This document shows, one piece after another, positions 46,016 to 54,331 of a stretch of DNA of 64,000 nt; within the stretch, counting starts at the first letter, position 1, and each line of letters opens with the position of its first letter. Source of the stretch: Verrucomicrobiota bacterium (GTDB lineage Bacteria; Verrucomicrobiota; Verrucomicrobiia; Limisphaerales; UBA1096); NCBI GenBank assembly GCA_030749225.1, contig JASMKO010000060.1, positions 34,084 to 98,083 of the forward strand, read 5' to 3'. A program made the translations under genes and the position numbers. The notes under the pieces were generated by a model, which did no database searches, was not told the origin of the DNA, and was given only the letters and a program-made list of their open reading frames with translations.

Positions 46016-48028
46016 TTGAACCCGGACGTTTTCATCAGTTATTCGCGAGAGGACCAGCAGCAGGTGGTTCGGATGGTCGAGTACCTGCGTGCACAGGGGC
46101 TCGCTGTCTGGATGGATGAAACCGACATCCACGGTGCCACCATGTGGACCGAGGAAATCGTCGAGGCCATCCACGGTTGCACCCTTTTCATTCTCGCCAT
46201 TAGCAGCCACTCCACCGGCTCCAAGAATGTCGTCAAGGAACTGGCCTTGGCCAGCGAACGGGAAAAAAAGATCCTCCCTCTATATTTGGAGGAATCCCAA
46301 ATTCCGAAAAACATGGAGTACCAGTTGGCCGGAATTCAGAATATCGCGCTATATACGCTCGACAAGACCAAGGCCTACGAATTTGTCCACCAAACCATTC
46401 GCCGTCTCGGCGTGGGTCAATCGCAACTGGAAAGCAAGTTGCTTGGCCAAGCGGAACCTGTCTCCGCTTCGGTACATGGCACTGGCGTGAGCCACATGCC
46501 GCCGCCCAAGGCCAAAAGCGGAACTGGTAAATGGGTAGCTATCGCCGCCAGTGTGGTGGTTTTGGCCATGACCGGGCTCTTCCTGTCCAAAGGCGAGGAT
46601 GAATCGATAAATAAAACGCCTTCATCCACCGCTGTTGCTCCGGCTCTAATGGAGGGAACCGCGCGGATTGCGCTCCTCCCCATCGAAGTCAACGCTTCCT
46701 CCGAGGACGACCAATGGGTAGGCGGCGGCATGGGCACCCAACTCAGGGCGGCAATCAACAAACTAAATGGAGTTACGATTATCTCCGGAGTCTCTGTGAA
46801 TGCCTTTCGCGGTACAAACCGGGACATAAACAGAATTCGCGAGAATTTGAACGTAAACTACATCATCGACTGCGAGATGGCCGTCGTGGGAAAAACCGTC
46901 ACTGCGATTGTAGAGTTCATCAATGCCAAGAACTCCCAATCGGTTTGGAGCAAGACTTACGAGGATGACATTGATTCCATCTTTAACATCAAATCGGATA
47001 TCGCCGCGAAGATTGCAAACTCTATTGGCATCGATGTGGAATCCACGACTGCAAGCGCCATCAGCCATGCACCGACCGCAAACTCCGAGGCCTTCAAGTT
47101 GTACACCCAGGGCAGGACATTGTGGCTCACTCGAAGCCAAGCCGGCATGAAGCAGAGTCTCAAGCTGTACGAGCAGGCCATCAAACTGGACGACCAATTT
47201 GCACTTGCCTACGCCGGTATCGCGGATTCTTACAATATGCTCAGCCATTACGGCCACTCGGAGTATGATGATGGGTATCCCAAGGCCAGAAAGTATGTTC
47301 TAGAAGCAATCACTCGCAATCCCAACCTAGCGGAAGCATATATTTCGCTTGGCTGGATTCAGTTTGCGTACGAATGGAAATTGAAGGATTCCGAGAAGAG
47401 CTACCGTAAAGCCATTCAACTGAACCCGAAGGTCGCCCAGGCTTATCAATGGCTGGGAATTAATTTGAACTCCCAGTTGCAATACGATGAAGCCTACGAG
47501 ACATTTAAGCATGGCCTTGAGTTGGACCCAAACCACCCTGTTCTCCTACTAAATTTTTCGAACACGGCATCGGAACTCAATAAGTTCGATGAAGCGATCA
47601 CAGCACTTAACAAAGGGTTCAGCATTAATCCTAATTATAAGGTTCTTTGGCATTCACTATACCAAGTTTTTGTTATGAAAGGTAATAGTGAATCAGACAT
47701 ATCAGAATTGATTCATGAAATTGAAACGCTGGTGGACAAGAATGAATCTATTTATGCACCACTTACCCACTATTATCGAAACAAAGATAACGCCAAATTT
47801 GAACGTTATCTTGCGGAGTGGAAGGAGGACAACAAAACCCGGAACAGATCAGCATTTCCGATGTTTAAACTATACGAAGTTGGAATAGACATTTTTATTG
47901 AACAGGCGGAAATTGCTTATGAGAACAATCAACTTGCCTTTGGTTTCACTCACGATTTGTTTCTGATCGAGCATCGGAACAATCCAAAGTACAAAAAATT
48001 CGTGGAGAAAATCAGCAAAGGGAAGTAG
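46016..48028 (+). CDS. TIR - transmembrane - TolB-N/FlgO-like - TPR protein, copy 3
   Basis: 670 residues from TTG 46016, again six bases after the stop of the gene before; the spacer is the same CGCGAT as in the previous junction. The TIR domain differs slightly from copies 1 and 2 (ISSHSTGSKN, LYLEESQIPKNMEYQ). The linker has an intact palindrome core (46442-46451, LLGQAEPV). Membrane helix: WVAIAASVVVLAMTGLFL. The TolB-like region has diverged further (MEGTARIALLPIEVNASSEDD, NVNYIIDCEMAVVGKTVTA). The TPR part keeps YKLYTQGR-like FKLYTQGRTLWLTRSQAGMKQ and the GWIQFAYEWKLKDSEKSYRKA block. Different sensor halves on similar TIR domains suggest the copies detect different signals (inference). 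Confidence 0.88.
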   Translation: MNPDVFISYSREDQQQVVRMVEYLRAQGLAVWMDETDIHGATMWTEEIVEAIHGCTLFILAISSHSTGSKNVVKELALASEREKKILPLYLEESQIPKNMEYQLAGIQNIALYTLDKTKAYEFVHQTIRRLGVGQSQLESKLLGQAEPVSASVHGTGVSHMPPPKAKSGTGKWVAIAASVVVLAMTGLFLSKGEDESINKTPSSTAVAPALMEGTARIALLPIEVNASSEDDQWVGGGMGTQLRAAINKLNGVTIISGVSVNAFRGTNRDINRIRENLNVNYIIDCEMAVVGKTVTAIVEFINAKNSQSVWSKTYEDDIDSIFNIKSDIAAKIANSIGIDVESTTASAISHAPTANSEAFKLYTQGRTLWLTRSQAGMKQSLKLYEQAIKLDDQFALAYAGIADSYNMLSHYGHSEYDDGYPKARKYVLEAITRNPNLAEAYISLGWIQFAYEWKLKDSEKSYRKAIQLNPKVAQAYQWLGINLNSQLQYDEAYETFKHGLELDPNHPVLLLNFSNTASELNKFDEAITALNKGFSINPNYKVLWHSLYQVFVMKGNSESDISELIHEIETLVDKNESIYAPLTHYYRNKDNAKFERYLAEWKEDNKTRNRSAFPMFKLYEVGIDIFIEQAEIAYENNQLAFGFTHDLFLIEHRNNPKYKKFVEKISKGK

Positions 48029-48034
48029 CCCGTT

Positions 48035-50056
48035 GTGAAACCGGACGTATTTATCAGTTACTCAAGGGAGAACCAGCAGCAGGTGATCAAGCTGGTCGAG
48101 TATCTGCGCGGTCAGGGGCTTGCCGTCTGGATGGACGAAACCGATATTCACGGTGCCACCATATGGACCAAAGAAATCGTCGAAGCCATTCGAGCTTGCG
48201 ACCTATTCATCCTCGCCATCAGCCGTCACTCTACCGGCTCCAAGAACGTCGTCAAGGAACTCGCCCTGGCCAGCGAGCGGGAGAAAATTATCCTGCCGAT
48301 TTACCTAGAGCAGTGCGATATCCCGGAGACGATGGAGTATCAGTTGGCCGGGATTCAGAACATCGCGCTATACACGCTCGAGAAGGCCAAGGCGTACGAG
48401 TTCGTCCACCAAACGATTCGGCGGCTCGGCGTTGGCCAATCGCAGCAGGACGATCAAGCGCTTGGCCAAGCGAAAGCCGCATCAAGCACCGGCATAGGCC
48501 ATGGTCATATGGCTCCACCCAAGGCCAAGGGTGGCGTCGGCAAATGGATCGCCATCGCCGCCGCCGTGGTTGTCTTGGGTATCGCCGGATTTTTCCTGAC
48601 CCAAGGCGGGAGCGGTGAGGTACCCGCCCCGAAAACTCCTGCAACATCAAATTCGTTAATCGCACCGGTGGATGGTTCGGTACGCATCGCGGTATTGCCG
48701 TTTGAAAACCTCTCCACGGATGACAACCAAACCAAGTGGGCTGACCTCATCTCGCAGGAAATCATCGGCAGCCTAGCAACATTGAATGGAGTCACGCCAA
48801 TCGTTTGGTCGTCGGTAAACAAGTATCGCGGTGAACAGAAGGATATTGATCAGATCACCCGCGAACTGAATGTGCAACGCATTCTGGATGGGCGTGTCGT
48901 GGCGCAGGGCGGGCAGATTGAAGTGTCATTCAACCTTACAGATACGCAAACCAAGTCGTTTATTTGGAACCACAAGGAAAACGGAATGCAGAGCGACTTT
49001 TTCAAGCTTAGAAATGCCATCGTGGCTAAAGTTACCTCCACCTTGAAACCAAATGAAACACCGCAAGCTGCAACTGAGGCTGCTCCAACGGAAAACATGG
49101 AAGCCTACAAGCTTTACCGAAAAGCCCGCGAACTGTGGAGCACCCGGGGCGAGGCCGAGATGAAACAAAGCATCGAACTTTATGAAGAGGCCATTGAGAT
49201 GGATTCCAACTTTGTGGAAGCATACTGCGGCCTGGGTGATGCATACGCGATGTTGATCCCCTACGGCTATGTTCCCCCAGATCAAGTCAGGGAGGCAATT
49301 CAACTGGCAGAGGATGCTTTTTTTAAAGCGATCAAAATTAACCCTAATTATTCAGGAGCTTATCCGGCCATGGGCTGGTTGGAGTGTATGGCAAAACACC
49401 GACATGACAAAGCACTTGAACATTTTGACGAGGCGCTCAAACACAACCCGAACAACGTTCAGGCTTTGATGTGGAAAGCAATCACGTGTCGATCAATGCA
49501 AAGATCCAATGAAGCTATTAAATTATCTTCCAGAGCTATTGAGTTGGATCCCAATAATCACGTTGCTTACATGCTTCTATGCTTAGATTATGCATCCGAT
49601 TTTCAATATGAGAACGCAGAAAAAGCGGCAAAAAAATCCGTTTCCCTGAAACCTGATTATGGGATGGGGCAAAATGCCCTTTTTAATGCGCTTGCGATGC
49701 AAGAAAACAAAAAGGAAGAACTCAAAAAGCATATTGAAAGCCTAGAAGCCCTTTCGAACAAAGATTGGAGCATTGAACAAACCATTTTTATTTATCACTA
49801 TTACTTTGGCACAAAAGAGTCGTTCAGCAAGGCAGCAGATTACATGAAAAAGAAGGCTGAACTCACAAATTACGAGTTAAAAGGATTCCCGCTCTATTTT
49901 TTCTGCACAGGTGAAAAAGAGTTGGGATACAAATATCTTGAGGAGGGAGTGAAAAATGGAAACATGTCACTTATGGGAACTCACCGTTTTTTTATCGAAT
50001 GGAGCGTCATCAAGGATGAGGATCGGTACAAGGCGATCTACGGCAGCAATTATTGA
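48035..50056 (+). CDS. TIR - transmembrane - TolB-N/FlgO-like - TPR protein, copy 4 (divergent sensor half)
   Basis: 673 residues from GTG 48035, six bases after copy 3. Its TIR domain returns to being almost the same as copy 1 (RENQQQVIKLVEYLRGQGLAVWM, CDIPETMEYQLAGIQNIALY) and the linker has a perfect palindrome (48461-48470, DQALGQAKAASS). In contrast the part after the membrane helix (WIAIAAAVVVLGIAGFFL) is very different: VRIAVLPFENLSTDDNQTKWAD, a more typical TolB-N/FlgO start, and another TPR set (AYKLYRKARELWSTRGEAEMK, AYPAMGWLECMAKHRHDKAL). This is best explained by domain swapping or gene conversion in the TIR half. The gene ends in a 7-bp tail-to-tail overlap with the 50050-51969 gene. 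Confidence 0.88.
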   Translation: MKPDVFISYSRENQQQVIKLVEYLRGQGLAVWMDETDIHGATIWTKEIVEAIRACDLFILAISRHSTGSKNVVKELALASEREKIILPIYLEQCDIPETMEYQLAGIQNIALYTLEKAKAYEFVHQTIRRLGVGQSQQDDQALGQAKAASSTGIGHGHMAPPKAKGGVGKWIAIAAAVVVLGIAGFFLTQGGSGEVPAPKTPATSNSLIAPVDGSVRIAVLPFENLSTDDNQTKWADLISQEIIGSLATLNGVTPIVWSSVNKYRGEQKDIDQITRELNVQRILDGRVVAQGGQIEVSFNLTDTQTKSFIWNHKENGMQSDFFKLRNAIVAKVTSTLKPNETPQAATEAAPTENMEAYKLYRKARELWSTRGEAEMKQSIELYEEAIEMDSNFVEAYCGLGDAYAMLIPYGYVPPDQVREAIQLAEDAFFKAIKINPNYSGAYPAMGWLECMAKHRHDKALEHFDEALKHNPNNVQALMWKAITCRSMQRSNEAIKLSSRAIELDPNNHVAYMLLCLDYASDFQYENAEKAAKKSVSLKPDYGMGQNALFNALAMQENKKEELKKHIESLEALSNKDWSIEQTIFIYHYYFGTKESFSKAADYMKKKAELTNYELKGFPLYFFCTGEKELGYKYLEEGVKNGNMSLMGTHRFFIEWSVIKDEDRYKAIYGSNY

Positions 50057-51969
50057 GTTGCCATCTCTCCGCTCAAGTCCTCCAAATTGAACGGGGTAAA
50101 GCGCTCTAGCAATGCCTCCACGTCTCTTCCCTGCTTGTCCTTGAAGTCCAAGTTCGCCCCATTTTCCAGCAACAACTGAAAGATATCCTTGTAATTTTTA
50201 ATGGCGTCGGCGCCATCAACGCCCTTCGTCCAACCGTCGAGATATTTGCCGCCAAGCTTGATCGCTGCTACATGAATGGGTGAGTGACCATATTTGTTTT
50301 CCTGCACATTGGGGTCGGCTCCAGCTTTTAATAATTTCTTAACGTCCGGCAACACACCGCTTCGGCAAGCCATGTAAAGGGGTGTCCGCCCGAACTTGTC
50401 ACGGTGGTTGACATCGATTCCCCTCTCGATCAACAGCGCCACAGAATCGTATTTCCGCAGGTTGACCGGGACGCGCTGGACGGCGGTAAAGAGGGCATTT
50501 TGACCGTATTCATCGGTTGTATTGACGTTATTTGCATCGCGGATAAACGGCTCGTTTCGCAGGATGAACGACTCCACCAGCAAAGCGTTGTTGTTCTTTA
50601 GGATTGCGACATGCATCACCTGGCCGACTGCGAAGGCAACGAACCCGAACGCAATCGTCTTCACCGCCAATAGCTTCCATTTTGCACTGAGATATTTCAG
50701 GAACGGATCCTCCTTAATCGGCTTCCGCCAGCCGCAGAAATAATTTCCCAGAATCGTGTTTCGGACTAACAACATGTACATGAGGATGATCAGGACAGTT
50801 GAAATGATGACCGCGATATACGCCTTGAACAAGGTGTTTATCTCGGCCGGTTGAAGCACCATTGAAAAATAAAAGGTAATCGGTAAATGAACCCAGTAGA
50901 CCCAATAGGATGCATCGGCGAAATACCGAATGAACTCATTTTTCCTGCTGAAGAACCTTTGTCCCAATGCCAACATTGCAAAACAGAACGACCAACATAG
51001 CAGGCATCGAACATAGATAGTCAGATATCGGCCCGTTCCCCCATAGAATACACCCTCCCAATATACCTGCAGACTTTGGGGTCTCCAACTATTGATATCC
51101 ACAACTGGAGAACGATGGATATCGATCGCATCGGTCGCGGCATGAACCCAGAACGAGAAAGCGAATATCATCACCAAATTCCATCTCAAGCTTCGGGCAA
51201 GTTTACCGAAGAACTCCTTACAGTGATACAGGCCAACTCCAAAGAAATAGAACACCATGTAATAAGTTAAATCGTTTAAAGCAACATCCAAGTGGGCTTC
51301 CTGGGGGAGGAAAATACTGTTTCGTAATGTGATATGAAAAACGAACGTGATGACTGCCAATATAAAAACGCCACAACGTTTTTGAATACAAAAATCCACA
51401 AACCGAACGAACCATTTGGACAGTTTTGTCTTTTGAATCCAGCCAAGAATTACCGCTCTACCCATCGTGTGGATGAAGTAAAAAATCATCAAAAGCCACA
51501 TGAACCAAAAATGAACAAATGTGATTCCAGGGTCGTAATCCGTACCCGAGAAAAACTCCCAAAGGAAAAAGTGCAAGGACCGCTCAAGAAAAGACTTATC
51601 AGCTATTTCAGCATTGTGCACAGAGAACACACCAAGCGTGAGAGGATAAATGATCAATATACCAAAAAGAAATGGGATTAATATCCGCTTTAGTCTGTTT
51701 TGCGAAAAATATTTGCCTCCTTTTTTCAAGTAAACCATTTCGGCGAAGAAACCGGCAATCAAGTAGAAAAATTGCATCCGAAAAAGATGAATCCACCAAG
51801 TAACATGGTAATTGACCGGATCCGAGTAGTACTCCGAATAGAATAGGAAGAGGATTCGGTCAGGAGAGCCAAACAGGACCGTGACATGCAAAATCACGCC
51901 GAGGTACATGGCCACGGCCCGGAGGAAGTCGAGGCTGTGGTATCGTTCGGTTGAGTTACCCTGGCTCAT
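50050..51969 (-). CDS. Acyltransferase-3 / ankyrin-repeat fusion membrane protein (copy 4)
   Basis: 639 residues from ATG 51969, one base after the stop of the gene before. The start MSQGNSTERYHSLDFLRAVAMYLGVILHV fits the acyltransferase-3 TM1 motif, followed by FRMQFFYLIAGFFAEMV and about ten membrane segments. After an extra hydrophobic stretch (AVKTIAFGFVAFAVGQVM) comes the ankyrin tail: TTDEYGQNALFTAVQRVPVN, DKFGRTPLYMACRSGVLPDV, KYGHSPIHVAAIKLGGKYL and a final GANLDFKDKQGRDVEALL. This subfamily (with copy 3) is distinct from copies 1 and 2 on the other side of the TIR array. Its last codons overlap those of TIR copy 4 on the opposite strand. Confidence 0.87.
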   Translation of the reverse strand: MSQGNSTERYHSLDFLRAVAMYLGVILHVTVLFGSPDRILFLFYSEYYSDPVNYHVTWWIHLFRMQFFYLIAGFFAEMVYLKKGGKYFSQNRLKRILIPFLFGILIIYPLTLGVFSVHNAEIADKSFLERSLHFFLWEFFSGTDYDPGITFVHFWFMWLLMIFYFIHTMGRAVILGWIQKTKLSKWFVRFVDFCIQKRCGVFILAVITFVFHITLRNSIFLPQEAHLDVALNDLTYYMVFYFFGVGLYHCKEFFGKLARSLRWNLVMIFAFSFWVHAATDAIDIHRSPVVDINSWRPQSLQVYWEGVFYGGTGRYLTIYVRCLLCWSFCFAMLALGQRFFSRKNEFIRYFADASYWVYWVHLPITFYFSMVLQPAEINTLFKAYIAVIISTVLIILMYMLLVRNTILGNYFCGWRKPIKEDPFLKYLSAKWKLLAVKTIAFGFVAFAVGQVMHVAILKNNNALLVESFILRNEPFIRDANNVNTTDEYGQNALFTAVQRVPVNLRKYDSVALLIERGIDVNHRDKFGRTPLYMACRSGVLPDVKKLLKAGADPNVQENKYGHSPIHVAAIKLGGKYLDGWTKGVDGADAIKNYKDIFQLLLENGANLDFKDKQGRDVEALLERFTPFNLEDLSGEMATQ

Positions 51970-51970
51970 G

Positions 51971-53866
51971 CTACTTAAAATCCCCCATTTTGAATGGGGT
52001 GTATTGGGCGAGCAACTCCGGCACCTTCCTGCCCTGCTTATCCTTCAGTGTCGTATCCGCCCCATTAGCAATCAGTAGTTTAAAAATGTCCTTCTTCTCT
52101 TGAATAGCTTTTTTGCCATCGGATCCCTTGGTACGCCCCTTAAGGTACGTTCCTCCAAGTTTAATCGCCACAAGTTGAAGAGGGGAGTGTCCGTACTTTT
52201 CCTCCTGAATGTTTGGGTCTGCCCCGGCTTTCAATATTTTTTCAACGTCTGATTTGTCACCGTAGCGGCAGGCCATGTACAGCGGTGTCCGGCCAAACTT
52301 GTCACGGCAGTTGACGTCGATCCCCTTTTCCAGCAACACCGACACAGAATCGTACAACCTCATGTTTGTCGGTACCCTTTTTACGGCGAAGTACAGCGCA
52401 TTCTCCCCATATCCGTTTGTGTGATTGATCTCCTTGTAATCACGCAGGAACGATTCATCCCTTTGAATGTATGCCTCCACCAAGGGGGCAATTCGTTTCG
52501 AAACAACGGTCACCTGGACCAATTCACCCACGAAGAAAACCATGACACCGACCGCGATCGTTTTACCCACCAACTTCTGCCAGTTGGATTTCAGGAATTT
52601 AATGAGCGGATCCTCATTCATCGGTTTTCGCCAACCACAAAAATAATCGCCCAGAAAAGTGTTACGAACCATCAACATGTAGGGAATCATGATCAACACG
52701 GTCGAAATGACCAATGCGAGGTAGCATTTAATCAACGTATTCAGTCCTGTATAGGGCTGCAGCAGAAAGGAAAAAAAGACAGTCACCGGGAGATGCACCC
52801 AATACACCCAATAGGAAGCGTCAGCAAAGTAACGCACCATTTCGTTTCTCCGGCCAAAGAATCGTTCCCCTAGGGCGAAAAGTGTAAAACACCAAGCAAA
52901 GCAGAGAAGACAACGAACATAGATCACCAAATAGCGATCGGCGCCTCCGTAAAAAACGGCATCCAGAAAAACTTGAAAATTAAACAGGCGCCAACTACTA
53001 ATGTCTACCGCTGGATTGGGATGCGCGTCGATGACATCAGACGCCCCATGAATCCAAAATGTAAAGCAAAGCACGATCGCCAGGTTCAATTTAAGGTTTC
53101 CTGCTATCTTGACGATGAAGTCCCGGACATAATAGAGGCAACAACCAAACCCATAGCAAACAAGGTAGTAGACCAATTCATGAAATCCTAAATCGAGACC
53201 GGCGTTAATGGGCGGAAAGAAGGCGGTGTCCTGAGGAAGCAGGAGGCCAAAGAAAATAGCAGCCAAAACGAACACCCCATAAGGCTTTGTAATACAAAAA
53301 TCGACGAACTTAACAGGAGCGGCTTTAAAACCAGCCAACCGGTTTCCAACGACGACGCGAAGCAGCCAGTGTGCAGCGTAATAAAAAAGCAGAAACCAGA
53401 CAAACCAAAAATGCGCAAATCTGATTTCCGGTATGTAGTGATTCTCTGAAAGAAATTCAAAGAATAAACACTTTATCACTTTTTCCAGATACCAGTTGTC
53501 TGATAGCTCTCCGTTGTAGGTGTTAATCAATGCATCACAGAATGGCACCACCAAGATACAACCTACAATGAATGGTATGAATATACGCTTGAACCGGTTT
53601 CTGGCGAAATAACCAATCCCTTTTTTTCTACAAACCATCTCGCCGAAGAAGCCGGCGATAATGAAGAAAAATTGCATCCGAAACAGGTGGATTCCAAAAG
53701 TCACCTGATAATTGACCGGATCCGGATAATACTCCGCCCACCCAAGTCCCAAGGGGTGATACACACCAAAGAAACTTGAGACATGAATCACCACGCCGAG
53801 GTACATAGCTACGCCGCGGAGAAAATCGAAGCTGTGATAACGTTCGGCCGGATTACTATGACTCAT
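51971..53866 (-). CDS. Acyltransferase-3 / ankyrin-repeat fusion membrane protein (copy 3)
   Basis: 631 residues from ATG 53866 (MSHSNPAERYHSFDFLRGVAM), which aligns with copy 4; an earlier start at 53905 adds 13 unrelated residues. The acyltransferase domain has FDFLRGVAMYLGVVIHVSSFFG and FRMQFFFIIAGFFGEMV. The ankyrin tail reads NGYGENALYFAVKRVPTNMR, DKFGRTPLYMACRYGDKSDV, KYGHSPLQLVAIKLGGTYL and GADTTLKDKQGRKVPELL. Sequence and ankyrin spacing are close to copy 4, so this pair arose by tandem duplication separately from the 35-39 kb pair. It is the first gene of this minus-strand pair; its promoter should lie in the 53867-54331 gap. Confidence 0.87.
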   Translation of the reverse strand: MSHSNPAERYHSFDFLRGVAMYLGVVIHVSSFFGVYHPLGLGWAEYYPDPVNYQVTFGIHLFRMQFFFIIAGFFGEMVCRKKGIGYFARNRFKRIFIPFIVGCILVVPFCDALINTYNGELSDNWYLEKVIKCLFFEFLSENHYIPEIRFAHFWFVWFLLFYYAAHWLLRVVVGNRLAGFKAAPVKFVDFCITKPYGVFVLAAIFFGLLLPQDTAFFPPINAGLDLGFHELVYYLVCYGFGCCLYYVRDFIVKIAGNLKLNLAIVLCFTFWIHGASDVIDAHPNPAVDISSWRLFNFQVFLDAVFYGGADRYLVIYVRCLLCFAWCFTLFALGERFFGRRNEMVRYFADASYWVYWVHLPVTVFFSFLLQPYTGLNTLIKCYLALVISTVLIMIPYMLMVRNTFLGDYFCGWRKPMNEDPLIKFLKSNWQKLVGKTIAVGVMVFFVGELVQVTVVSKRIAPLVEAYIQRDESFLRDYKEINHTNGYGENALYFAVKRVPTNMRLYDSVSVLLEKGIDVNCRDKFGRTPLYMACRYGDKSDVEKILKAGADPNIQEEKYGHSPLQLVAIKLGGTYLKGRTKGSDGKKAIQEKKDIFKLLIANGADTTLKDKQGRKVPELLAQYTPFKMGDFK

Positions 53867-53950
53867 CGACAAAAAACAATTATGATTTTGCGGCGAAGAG
53901 CTCAATTATTAGAAACGCGATAACGGAAATGCAAAACATTTTGCCCCGTT

Positions 53951-54330
53951 GACCTGTCCCGCAGCGTAACTGCGCCGTATTTCCAAGCTTGGCGGCCCCT
54001 CTTCGGCGACCTCCTCGACGGCGCCCCCTCCCTTGAAGTCCCCCTTCAAGGCAACGCCAAAAAAGCCTCTGCTCCCTCAAGATAAGCACCTCTGATGCCC
54101 TCAAGTGGCTCGCAGACCGCTCAGAATCTTACGCCCAATTGAAGCGCCCCTTGCGCTACGAGACCCACGGAGATTCCCTAATCCTGCATCTCCGCAAGCA
54201 CCCCACCCTCTATCGCGATTACCTTGCCCCCTCCACCTAGGCCAAGCTAAACTCCAACTTACAGCGACGCGATATCTCGGACGATTTCCGCGCCCAAATC
54301 GGAGGAATCCTCGCCAAATACCCAAAGAAC
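53951..54330 (+). pseudogene. Possible decayed protein-coding remnant upstream of TIR copy 5
   Basis: Two overlapping plus-strand frames look protein-like but have no start. One covers 53951-54085 (TAPYFQAWRPLFGDLLDG ...) and ends at a TAA. The second, from about 54037, reads DALKWLADRSESYAQLKR ... HLRKHPTLYRDYLAPST, has an in-frame TAG at 54238 and continues (LQRRDISDDFRAQIGGIL) up to the TIR start. This fits a frameshifted, interrupted gene of unknown family. It could also be non-coding GC-rich sequence. Confidence 0.35.
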
Positions 54331-54331
54331 G

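Noticed and set aside
41948..50056. CRISPR-like or short tandem repeats in the TIR array
   Set aside because: The repetition is of whole ~2-kb genes, with no short regularly spaced repeats and no cas genes.
53880..54104. 74-codon minus-strand small membrane protein
   Set aside because: Arg/Gly-rich antisense of the presumed remnant; no ribosome-binding sequence or conserved feature.
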